Assembly (NCBI GenBank): GCA_020205615.1
Contig: CM035166.1
Location: 77,648,679 to 77,712,678 of the forward strand
DNA from: Panax quinquefolius
Lineage: Eukaryota; Streptophyta; Magnoliopsida; Apiales; Araliaceae
Length of the DNA: 64,000 nucleotides
Reading direction: 5' to 3'
Position numbers and translations under genes: made by a program. The notes under the pieces are model-generated. The model ran no database searches and was not told the DNA's origin. It was given only the letters and a program-made list of their open reading frames with translations. How positions within the stretch are numbered: position 1 is the stretch's first letter; the number at the start of each line of letters is the position of its first letter. Below, one piece after another: positions 54,606 to 64,000 of the stretch.

Positions 54606-55910
54606 TCATATATTTGCCATCATCACGTGGGTCGTTGGAGTCTTTATCTCTATCTCCATCCTTTGCAAGTCATACAAAATGGGCCTTTGCGTTGACAATA
54701 TCGCACTCGTACCCGCATATGATCTTCTACTCAATGCTTCAGCTACCACGTTCGCTTTTCTAGGATGGTATTGAATGGTATGATCATAATCTTTCAACAG
54801 TTCAAGCCAACGTCGTTGCCGCATATTGAGTTCCTTTTGGGTGAAGAAATATTTGAGGTTTTTATGATCCGTAAAGATCTCCACCTTCTCCCCATACAGG
54901 TAATGCCTCTATATTTTAAGTGCGAAAATGACAGCTGCCAACTCTAGATCATGAGTAGGATAATTTCTCTCATATTCTTTTAGTTGTCGTGAGGCATAGG
55001 CTGTGACTTTCCCATGTTACATGAGAACACATCCTAAACCCTTGCCTGAAGCATCACTGTAGATGATAAATCCTTCTGATCTAGATGGTATTGCCAGAAC
55101 ATGTGCCGAAATAAGTCTCCTCTTGAGTTCTTGAAAACTCTTCTCACATTCCTCAGTCCAACCGATTTTTGTATCTTTTCGAGTCAGCTAAGTTAATGGA
55201 GTAGCAATTCGAGAAAACCCTTCAACGAATCTCCGATAATAACCAGCTAAGCCGAGAAAGCTACGTATTTTTGTCACTGATTTAGGTTTCTCCCAGCTTT
55301 TTATTGCTTTAATCTTTGATGGGTCAACAGATACTCCATATTTTGACACCACGTGCCCAAGGAATGCTACTTCCTCAAGCCAGAACTCGTATTTCTTCAG
55401 CTTGGCATATAGCTTATTTTCACGAAGCCTTTCAAGTATCAGCTTTAAATGGTGCTCATGATTTTCATGACTTTTGGAATAGATGAGGATGTCATCAATA
55501 AAGACAACAACGAACTGATCCAAATATTCCATGAATACTCGATTCATCATATCAATCAAAGCAGCAGGAGCATTAGTCAATCCAAAAGACATGACTAAAA
55601 ATTCATAATGCCCGTCTGCGAGTTCTCGAGCGCGGTCTTGGAATATCCTCGCTTTTAATCTGCAAAATGATGATATCCCGAACGAAGATCGATCTTTGAA
55701 AAGAATTGTGCTCCTTGCAACTGGTCGAACAGGTCATCAATGTGAGGTAACTGATACCTATTCTTGATGGTGACATGATTTAACTCCCGATAATTAATAT
55801 AAAGTCACATACTTCCATCTTTCTTCTTCACGAACAGAACAGGAGCACTCCATGGAGATGTACTAGGACAAATGAAACTGATGTCTAACAATTCCTGTAG
55901 TTAGGTTTTT
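54606..55910 (-). pseudogene. Tek-3 reverse transcriptase and RNase H
   Basis: RT starts with [17 protein letters not shown], a stop, then [25 protein letters not shown] and [13 protein letters not shown] (55600-55880). A shift leads into frame 55592-55188: [12 protein letters not shown], the catalytic [11 protein letters not shown] and [12 protein letters not shown]. RNase H follows with SRRLISAHVLAIPS-type connection, ASGKGLGCVL-like (55040) and frame 54884-54606: [27 protein letters not shown], then [12 protein letters not shown], where the last catalytic Asp (ADALSR) is Glu. Several stops. Confidence 0.85.
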
Positions 55911-56782
55911 AACTCCTGAAGTTCAATAGGAGCCATTCGATATGGGGCTTTGGAAATGGGTTTTGTACCAGGTTCAAGGTCAATAAAAAACTCGATTTCA
56001 CGCTTCGGGGGTAGACCAGGAAGTTCTTCAGGGAATACGTCAGGAAATTTGTTAATAATAAAAATATCATTTAACCCTGACGTTTTTTTATTTAAATATG
56101 TGACATGGGCTAAGAAGGCTTGACATCCATTTTTCAATAAATGAATGGCTTTGTGGCTTGAGATGACAGTGATTGACTTTAATGGTTTGGTTGCTTGAAT
56201 TCGCATAATAGGTTGGTTAGGAATATGAAAGCTAACAACCTTACGAAAATAGTCAATTTTAGCATGATGAGTGGTTAACCAATCAATCCCTAAAATTACA
56301 TCGAATGCAAGTATTTTTAAGGAAATAAGATCGACAAGCAATGTGAGGGTGCCTATTTGAATCAAACAAGATTTATAAACCGTGGATGTAATAAAGGTTT
56401 CCCCCAACGGAGTTTCAACAGATAAGTCAAAGTCTAATTTCTCTAGAGTCAAATTTAAACGTTGAGCGCAAGTAGGAGAAATAAAAGAATGGGTAGAACC
56501 GGTATCAAATAAGGTATAGACTTCGCTAGAGTTTATGATTATCTTACCCGTGATCACCTCGTTCGGATTCCTCGCTTTTTGGGAGGTTATGAAAAACGCT
56601 CTCCCTTGAACTACCGGTTTTGTCTTGTCTGGGACTGCTTTTGATGTCTCCATCCAGCTGGACTTGAATTTGGTGCATGACAAAATCGGGCTAGGTGACT
56701 TTCTTTTCCACAATTGTAATATGCTTTGGACTGCTGCGTATAGTTTGGACTGATGTGTCCCTCCTGTCCGCATTTGAAACAT
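55901..56782 (-). pseudogene. Tek-3 protease and RT N-terminus
   Basis: A 293-codon open frame: NPNEVITGKIIIN, the catalytic YTLFDTGSTHSFIS, then LAFDVILGIDWLTTHHAKIDY, and after a linker DVFPEELPGLPPKREIEFFIDL and [13 protein letters not shown], the entry into RT. The protease looks intact. A stop at 55901 separates it from the RT body. Confidence 0.85.
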
Positions 56783-57759
56783 ACGACCGATGGTCGTTCT
56801 CCTTCTTTAACAATAGGTGCTGGTGCTGACATCTTTCTATCATTATTAAATCTCCTCCTCTTGAAATTTTCATTTCTATTATCTTAGCCATGATTACCAC
56901 CGAAGTGGTTACCATTTCTGGCATGTTGATTTCCTCCACGTTTGTTGTCACCGCTTCGATGACTACTACCACTGGTATTATCGACTTGTCGGTTGCTCTC
57001 TCTTGGTTGGGTTAACTCATTATCGCGCTCCAATAACTGAGCCCTATTTACAACATCAGAATACAAACATAGTTTGTGAGAGATAAGGTATTGACGTATC
57101 TCGGGTTTCAAACCTCTTAGAAACATCCGTGTCATTCTCTCTTTGTTATCAACTAAGTGGGACGCAAACCGGGACAACTCGATAAACTTGGCTTCGTACT
57201 GCGACACGGTCATGTTGTTTTGCTCCATTTTAATGAACTCTACCTCTTTCATGTGACAAATAGTTTCGGGAAAGTATTTGTCGTTGAACAGTTCTTGGAA
57301 CTTATCCCAAGTTATCTTCGGTCAAGGCGGAGTTGAGTACGCTTTTACTGATTCCCACCAAGTCTACACTCCTACACAACACGAAGGTGGCAAGGAACCT
57401 TTGCTCCTCGGAGCATCCCAAGACATCAAATATCTTGGTGATCTGCTTTATCCACGTCTCCACCTTAAGTGGTTTTGGCTCTCCAATAAACTCCGGTGGT
57501 CCCAGCTCCTTAAATTGCTTAGCGATAACTATCCGAGAGTTGTCAGTGTTTCCACATGCATTTTGACAGGAGCCGCTCTCGCCTGATGTTGTTTGAATTG
57601 CATAAAGCTTCTGAACATCCCATCGTTCGTCATTTGATCGGTATTGTTGTTTATCTGAGGATTATGGCCTTCTTAACGCACATTATCCTTGATATTGATC
57701 ATTGGTGACTCAACGGTCTCATGTGCTCCATTGCTTATCTCAACATTCTCGGATGTCAT
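56611..57759 (-). pseudogene. Tek-3 gag
   Basis: ATG at 57759 (MTSENVEISN), with stops in the first 100 codons. The readable core is frame 57252-56884: MKEVEFIKMEQNNMTVSQYEA and RKLRQYLISHKL-like. An Asn/Gly/His-rich linker follows across a frameshift, then frame 56832-56611 with CFKCGQEGHISPN (last Cys replaced by Tyr) and a second knuckle YYNCGKESHLARFC (first Cys replaced by Tyr). Both zinc knuckles therefore lack one ligand. Confidence 0.85.
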
Positions 57760-57932
57760 TTTCAAATACTGTCACAAAACAAGGGTTAATTGATATGCTA
57801 CATATTATCCCTATACTTTTACCGACCAATTAAATAACAAATAATCTTAGGTAGGTCATACTAGTAAAGGAATTACTCGTCTCTTCCCTCCTAGTTCTAG
57901 TCTCACATCTTAGCCAGGGATCATATCCCTAA

Positions 57933-57945
57933 GCTTTGATACCAA
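57933..57945 (-). other. Tek-3 primer binding site (tRNA-Met)
   Basis: The minus strand reads TTGGTATCAAAGC next to the LTR end at 57947. Confidence 0.9.
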
Positions 57946-57946
57946 C

Positions 57947-58684
57947 TGTGACGCCCCCAAAATAGGTATACATCACCCATTCTGAGTCGTCAAATACATG
58001 GTACAAAATTCAAATACAACTTAATTAATACAACTATCATGTAAATACGACAAAACACATGCTGAGAGTTTAAATACGAATATTGTCTTCTAGACAATAT
58101 CCACACTCAAATTCAATCTTATTACAATTATTATCACACTATTTCATAGAATAATGAGGACTACTAAGACACCCATCTGAACCATCACTCCGTTCCTCGA
58201 CTAGTCCCAGCTATATTCTCATTTCTTGAAGAGAACAATGAAAGAAAAGGGGTGAGCTCAACTAGCCCAGTAAGAAATATTATGACTAAGATAATGCAAA
58301 TAAATTATCATTAGCCTTCAACAGTGTTAAACTGATAGAATATAATAGACAACAAGTTTAATCATAATGAACAAATAATCCATTAGAAGAGTCAAGTAGA
58401 GCATGATATCTACTATCTTCTATGATTTAATAGTTATCATCAATTTTATCGCTGAGACTCAGCTTAATAAATAAACCACATCACTGAATTATCCATGCAC
58501 TACGAGCCAAGGATTCACCAGTTGGTCATGTTCATCTCAACAACTGTCCATCAATGCACTACGGGCCAATGAGGATTTTTACCACATCATTCATTACATT
58601 ACGGTCATGATTATACCGAATAATCCTTGGTCATAATCATACCAAGTCCATCTATGCACGTAAGCCAAAGATGACTTTCATCAC
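57947..58684 (-). repeat. Tek-3 5' LTR, 3' part
   Basis: It matches 51072-51815 of the 3' LTR almost exactly and stops at TTTCATCAC, where the Tat-3 LTR begins. A short deletion relative to the 3' LTR lies near 58515. Confidence 0.95.
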
Positions 58685-59839
58685 TGTCGACGTCGGGATT
58701 TTTGGATGTCCCTTTCTGTTACTTGTTCTTTGGTGTTCTCATTTTAGGTGAGATTTGTTTGAAAAAACAAGTGAAAAAGGTCCGACATGTATAATGTCGA
58801 CGATGGACTGTTAAGAGTCGCCAGTTGATTTTTTAAACGGTTGTACCAACACAACTGAGAAAAGGTTTGCACATTGACCTAGTGATATGACACTGCTATA
58901 CGGGTCGGTGAAACCGAGATTCGCTTAGGGTCCGGGGACTTGGTTATGCGGGGAAGGTGTTAGGCACTTCGACATCCGTGTGTTACCACGGTGGCCCGCT
59001 CTTTTCAAGAAACTATTATCCTAATGTGTGTGTGTGGGGTCAATGTGTCATTTATTTGGAAGTAGTGTGAAGCCTCGCTCGAACTTATATACATTGGGTT
59101 TGAATTTATGTAAAATTCAATTTTAACAAGATATAAGGCGTTGATGTTTTACACAAAGAGGGTTTTCAAACCCGATGCTCAATAGTAATTGAGACCTTTT
59201 ACACTCCCATTTTATTAAGTGCTCGGCTTGATTGATTTTATTTGATTTAATGCGAGGCATTCGTATGAAAAATAATGTACATAATAATGCTTTGATTTCC
59301 CGTGGGTATGAAAACCATCTCGAGGAAATTCGGACAACGCAGAATAATTTACAAGCTTACTTACAAATTGAAAATATCCATCACGGAACCGAATCTAGAT
59401 CCAATGGATCTAATCAGTGATCACATGATTCCTAAAGCGCATGTGATACCGCAATTTGTATGAAAGCGATAAGCGGTATATATATATATATATATATAAA
59501 AGTCAGAAATATATATATACGATGTGATCACCATCCACGAAGCACCTCCATGGGGGATCGAAAATATAAATAAAGTCATTTAAAAGTTATCAACCGCCAC
59601 TTGAGGAAACTCCAAAGTGGACAAAATGTAAATAAAGTTGTAAAGATTTACCAACCGCCACGAAGGAAACTCCAAAGGGATGAAATATAAATAAAGATGT
59701 ACAAGCGATCAACTGCCACGAAGGAAACTCGTGCGGATTTAAAAAATAAATAAATATATATATATATATAAATATATATATAAAAACAATAAACGCACTG
59801 GATGTAAAATCCGTGCTCGTCAACATAGTTCACCCACAG

Positions 59840-59916
<77 letters not shown>

Positions 59917-59969
59917 CAAACACACCCTATATAAAATCCAAGCTCATCTAATGTAGTCCTACAAAAAAA

Positions 59970-60031
<62 letters not shown>

Positions 60032-60085
60032 AAAGCGAGTAAACGCTTTCATCGAATGTAGTTCAATACATAGTTAATATATATA

Positions 60086-60142
<57 letters not shown>

Positions 60143-60148
<6 letters not shown>

Positions 60149-60371
60149 AGATCAAGAGTAGACCTCTTAAGTTGTAGAACTCTCTTAAATAATAGAACTT
60201 TATCAAAAGCGACGTGGTTTTGATAAGGCAGCAGTAACATTTTGTAAATACCATGCCACCGCGTATTTACAAAAAATGCCACTGCGTCTTATCAAAACTA
60301 CGCTGCTTTTGATAAAATTCTATTATTTAAGGCATTCTGCTATTTAAGAATTCTACTCTTGATCCTTTCTA
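60143..60371. mobile_element. Foldback MITE-like element in the Tat-3 LTR
   Basis: 229 bp whose ~85-bp arms are inverted copies: the left arm starts TAGACAAGATCAAGAGTAGA; the right arm read inversely starts TAGAAAGGATCAAGAGTAGA. The arms include TTAAATAATAGAA and TTTATCAAAAGC. The centre has its own small palindrome around GTAAATAC/GTATTTAC. It lies inside a (TA)n tract and is absent from Tat-1. TA target duplications are possible but cannot be told from the tract. Confidence 0.8.
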
Positions 60372-60464
60372 TATATATATATATATTAAAGCAAATAAAC
60401 TCTCCGCATCAAGTCTGTGCTCATCGAATGTAGTTTGACACACAGCTTAATATATATAAATGTG

Positions 60465-60527
<63 letters not shown>

Positions 60528-60677
60528 GCAAATAAACTCTCCAGACCGAAGTCTAGGCTCATCGAACAAAGTTCGACAAACAATTAATATATATAGATGT
60601 ATATATATATTAAAGCAAATAAATGCTCTAGATCAAGTCTAGGCTCAATAGAGGCATAACTCGATCGATAATGTTAG

Positions 60678-60729
<52 letters not shown>

Positions 60730-61030
60730 AAAACTGAAACCACTTGAAAGTCCTGCAAAAGCAAGCAACACGACTCTCAAAGTGTAGAAGGGTGTGTGCA
60801 AAGATGAAGAGAAGGACTATAAAGTGTGTGAGAAGGCTTACAGCTGACTGCCAAAGAATGCTTCTATATCTTTAGAGTGGGTAAACACAGGCTTTTGTAG
60901 GTACAAAAGGGCTATATATGAGCTCACAGGTGTTTAAAAGGGGAAAGTACACTGCATGGGGTGAGTGTAGAGCAAATTGGGCAGGGCTTACTCACCTTTT
61001 CCTCTTGCAAAATGGGCAGCAGAAGCCCTC

Positions 61031-61038
61031 TATTTATA
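61031..61038 (-). promoter_or_regulatory. TATA box of the Tat-3 LTR
   Basis: The minus strand reads TCTATAAATAGAGGG, at the position matching the Tat-1 box. Confidence 0.7.
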
Positions 61039-61892
61039 GACATTTTAGCCGCAGGTGTACTAGAGGCAACTCGAGTGGGCTCGAGTTTTTCGGTCCCGTC
61101 GTCTCAAGACGCACTCTGCAATCGTAATGTCCACTCGAACTTTCAGAAGTGCAATCCGGGCATCCGTTTGAGGTATACATGACCTATTTCGGACCGCCGT
61201 TGTCGAGAGTTGTACGATGGCATAAGATTAGAGTTTGTGCGAAGTCATTGAAGATGGGACGATGCCCTCCGGTCTTCAAGCTTCAACTTTCATCCGTTAC
61301 CCCGCACAATAGTCACTCGGGATTGGTTAGTCTTGTGGGACATCGTTGCATAGAGACGTGACATGGCATCGTGTTGACGAGATGACGATGTTCCCCCTCA
61401 CCGGTGTTATCGCCGGATTGGGATGATAAAGCAGACGTTGCTCAGGCTTCGCTGAGATTGGACTGCTGCAATTTGTTGAAGGTCCTCATTGTCATCTTTG
61501 AGGTGTGCCTGTCTTCCCGATGTTATTCCCGAGATTGAAGCTGGTTGAGTTTGAAACAAACATTTCTGGGGTTATCGCCGAAACTACATTCCTTGGGGCT
61601 ATCACCAAGGTTTGTAGCTATTCCCATGGTTGGGACTGAGACTGGATACCTCGGAGTCATCTCCGAGATTAATCGGTCTTCTCCGGTGTGTGTTCTGGTA
61701 TTGTATCTGTAGGCCTCGGGGTTACATCCGAGGTTAGAATTTTTACTCCCAGATTGCGATCCGGGGTTGATGCCAACTTCCGGTAGTATCCTAGATGGAT
61801 TTGGATTGTCTTTCGTGGTTCCTCTTAAAAATCGAATCTGTCCTCCTACAATGTTAGTGATGTAGAAGAGAAGAAAATTTCGAGTGTCTACA

Positions 61893-61907
61893 GATGCCCC
61901 TCTTTAT
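61893..61907 (-). other. Tat-3 polypurine tract
   Basis: The minus strand reads ATAAAGAGGGGCATC and then the LTR start TGTAGACAC, the typical Tat arrangement. Confidence 0.9.
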
Positions 61908-62960
61908 CATACTCATGCATGGCGATGCATGGGTAGGATAAAGAATCCTAGACACTTGAAACATAACAAGATGAACATGGTACTATGGATAACAACACGA
62001 TGAAAATGTATGATGCGTGTGTACGGGGTTGTAGCCCATCACGCTGGGGATGATTGCTGGATCCCTGTTGCTTCGACTGGGGATTGGCAATGCAGACCAG
62101 ATTTGATGTGTAATATGAATCTGTTAGGATGTTGATGTTGGAGTTATCACCAAATTCTTGTGTCTTTGATAATGATTTGATCCTGAAGATGTACCTCTTA
62201 TGTGTAAGAGATCTGTGGGGATAAAGCTTGATCTGTTTGAGGATGTGTATAACATATTCCATCATCTATCCGCTTTGATAACATTGATCTTTCCTGGTTT
62301 GTATCGCCAGATTATGTCACGATTCTGTTGGATTTACTGCGAACAACAAATGTTGTCAGGGGTGCTTGACCTTCGTTGACGTGTACTTCACCGATATGTG
62401 AGTCAACGGTTGAAAAATCCTATGGGATATACTGTCAAGGCTGGTTGACCTTCGCTGACATGTGAATCAACGGCTGAAACTCTATGGGTAGATTATCAAG
62501 GTTGCTTGACCTCCGCTGTTGTGTAGATCAATGGAGCATTGTGTTGTGACCCCCGCCGGGGATATACTGGGGAATACGAGCAGTTGGGTATGAAAACCTC
62601 GAATAGCTTTACAGCTCTGATAGGTTTAATCGCTATCGGCTGAAATGATGCCAAGGCTACTTTACCTTCGTTGGTATGTGTGTCAACGGTTTGAATGTAC
62701 GTTGTAATCCCATGCCGTGACTTTACGTTGTAATCCTCGTCGGGGATCTACTGGGGACTTATGAGTACGTACGCAATTATCGAACAGCTCTCAATGCTTC
62801 GATGGGTTTACTTGCCATCGGCTGAAGTAACGTCAAGGCTGCTTAACCTTTATTGATAGACGTGTCAATGAATGAACGTGTGTTGTAACCCCCCCACCGC
62901 GGATCTACGTTGCAACCCCGTCGTGGACGACGTTAGAACCCGTCGGGGACGATTTAGGTA
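61908..62960 (-). repeat. Tat-3 hypervariable 3' region
   Basis: Noncoding tail (61908-62330) and repeat zone (62340-62960) with units GTCAAGG(C/T)TG-TTGACCTTCG and TTGTAACCCC(G)TCGGGGA, matching 23460-24296 of Tat-1 with different copy number and order. Confidence 0.8.
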
Positions 62961-64000
62961 ACGACCGGGTCAAGCGGCATCGAACCTGTACAAGGTATTG
63001 CCGGATGTGATTTATAGCAAATGAGATCATTGGCAGGGTATACCTCGAGCTCGGGTGACTACCAATGAGTGACGTATAGACTCAACGTTCTATCTGAGAA
63101 GACCAGGATTGTATACTGTTTTGCTCAATCACGTGGCGTTTTTATTCTCGATTTGACCTTTCCAGTATGTGAGAACTCCTTTGCAACTCGAACTGGACCG
63201 AGCCGGAGGGGTGGGGCCCACATAGGGGTGCCGCAGGTGCACCTGCTGCAGCCGCAGATGAGCCTACGGCCAATCGTGGATCACAAATCCTGCAGGTTGG
63301 TCTTTACAAGTCACTTTTAACTTGCTTCGCATAGAGAAAACCGCGAGCCATCTTCAGATCTGCTGAGTTCGGGCTGCTTTCAACAAATTCTGTCATCGTA
63401 CAAGTATTCTACACTATCCTGGTAACGTATGCATGTATTTTTTCCAGTTTTTATCCGTTGGATTGTGAGTTATCACATGAGATGCATCTAAACACATAGT
63501 AGTGATTATGTATGCACAAATGACTTGATAAAAAATATTCAACATAGTAAATATTAGTATTAAACCATACTGAACATAATGATGTGAAAAAATTTGACTT
63601 TTGAGACAGTCAAATTGGCACCTTTTTTTGCTATTTTTTGTCCTTTTTGAGGTCCAATGAGCAAAAGGTAACAAGGCAAAGTACTCCTAGTATTGAGGTT
63701 GGCCTTATGCATGATGATTTTGATTTTTAATGCATATATTATGTATATGACTTTGGGGCATGTGTGCTACTGAATGGCCACCTAGACATGCCTGTGTGCA
63801 TGTGGATAGTCCTATTTTCAAAGGGGACTATGGCAAATTTTTTCCAAATGTAGGCATTGGGTAGTCATGCATTTTAACTCTATTATATGTTAAAGTAAAT
63901 GCATGCATACATATAGTCATAAATGCATTCTAGAAAGCTCCAGGTAAGGAAATACCACACCCCTTTTGAGGTGATTTAGAGACTTATTATCTAGATATTG
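62961..64000 (-). other. Tat-3 region upstream of the (off-window) antisense ORF
   Basis: Inverted match to Tat-1 22430-23450. By that alignment the start codon of the antisense ORF would lie just past 64000. No credible ORF inside. Confidence 0.7.

Larger units (their letters stand above)
51072..58684 (-). mobile_element. Tek-3, Tekay chromovirus
   Basis: Minus strand: partial 5' LTR (57947-58684), primer site, gag (57759), protease, RT, RNase H, integrase-chromodomain, polypurine tract, full 3' LTR (51072-53116). Same family as Tek-1. It sits in a Tat LTR (AGTTT at 51067-51071 is the left target repeat) and its 5' LTR is cut by Tat-3. The domains are all present, making it the best coding copy in the window, though RT and gag are broken. 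Confidence 0.95.
58685..61892 (-). repeat. Tat-3 3' LTR (3.2 kb)
   Basis: Complete with TG/CA ends. Inverted match to Tat-1 8731-11492. Same layout: GATAAC/CCGAG units (61430-61760), TATA box (61031-61038), modular (TA)n array (59750-60730), GTGGCGGTTGGT units (59530-59730), CA-rich tract (59020-59040). About 440 bp longer than the Tat-1 LTR, mostly through the foldback element and (TA)n length. Confidence 0.95.
58685..64000 (-). mobile_element. Tat-3, 3' end of a second large Tat element
   Basis: Minus strand, entering from beyond 64000: 3' internal region (64000-61908), polypurine tract, complete 3' LTR (61892-58685). It supplies the LTR start (TGTAGACACTCG), LTR end (GTCGACA) and polypurine tract missing in Tat-1. 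The coding part lies outside the window. ATCAC (58680-58684) should be its target duplication. Confidence 0.9.

Noticed and set aside
61948..62265. 105-codon frame in Tat-3 (MMEYVIHILKQ...), also readable in Tat-1 near 23965-24250
   Set aside because: The frame is partly kept in both copies, but with one stop in Tat-1, divergent second halves and no motif; DNA-level similarity is enough to explain it.

Overview
The window looks like heterochromatic DNA from an angiosperm (plant) nuclear genome. I see no host gene, rRNA, tRNA or CRISPR array. Nearly every base can be assigned to LTR retrotransposons, most of them Ty3/gypsy, nested in and truncating one another. The plant call rests on Tekay/Del-type chromoviruses with a tRNA-Met primer site, Tat-lineage elements with a second RNase H and an antisense plant-mobile-domain ORF, and copia fragments. 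All coding regions are broken by stops, frameshifts or deletions. The longest intact frame is a 481-codon integrase-chromodomain frame on the minus strand.

Layout, left to right. 1-715: 3' part of a SIRE-type Ty1/copia LTR, inserted into the next element. 716-~8736: Chr-1, a minus-strand chromovirus with a long 5' LTR, an extra ORF before gag, a broken gag and a heavily deleted pol. ~8731-24296: Tat-1, a plus-strand Tat element with LTR, tRNA-Arg primer site, gag, protease, RT, two RNases H, integrase, a repeat zone, an antisense spliced ORF and a hypervariable 3' zone; its polypurine tract and 3' LTR are lost. 24291-43627: remnants of a plus-strand Tekay family (Tek-1) split by Chr-2 (26669-38006), a complete element with both LTRs and a target-site duplication. 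43628-46025: 3' end and LTR of another Tekay copy (Tek-2). 46026-50129: a long minus-strand LTR with no internal region. 50130-50607: copia protease/pre-integrase fragment. 50608-51071: fragment of a Tat LTR (Tat-2). 51072-58684: Tek-3, a minus-strand Tekay copy. 58685-64000: 3' LTR and 3' internal region of a second large Tat element (Tat-3, minus strand), which runs off the window and carries a small foldback element in its LTR.

How the genes work together: within each element, gag would form the particle; protease, RT/RNase H and integrase would process, copy and insert the element; and the Tekay chromodomain would steer insertion toward marked chromatin. Chr-1 and Chr-2 belong to related families and share something less usual: a separate acidic plus coiled-coil ORF between the primer site and gag, with a stop codon at nearly the same aligned position in both. 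Tat-1 carries an antisense ORF between pol and the 3' end that resembles the plant mobile domain and has a plausible 80-bp intron. These two accessory ORFs, the hairpin-rich tandem arrays in the LTRs, and one sharply divergent block between the otherwise similar Chr-2 LTRs are the most interesting signals.

Limits: all family calls are by eye from motifs. LTR boundaries with TG/CA ends and adjacent PBS or PPT are precise; boundaries at truncations are good to about 10-20 bp.
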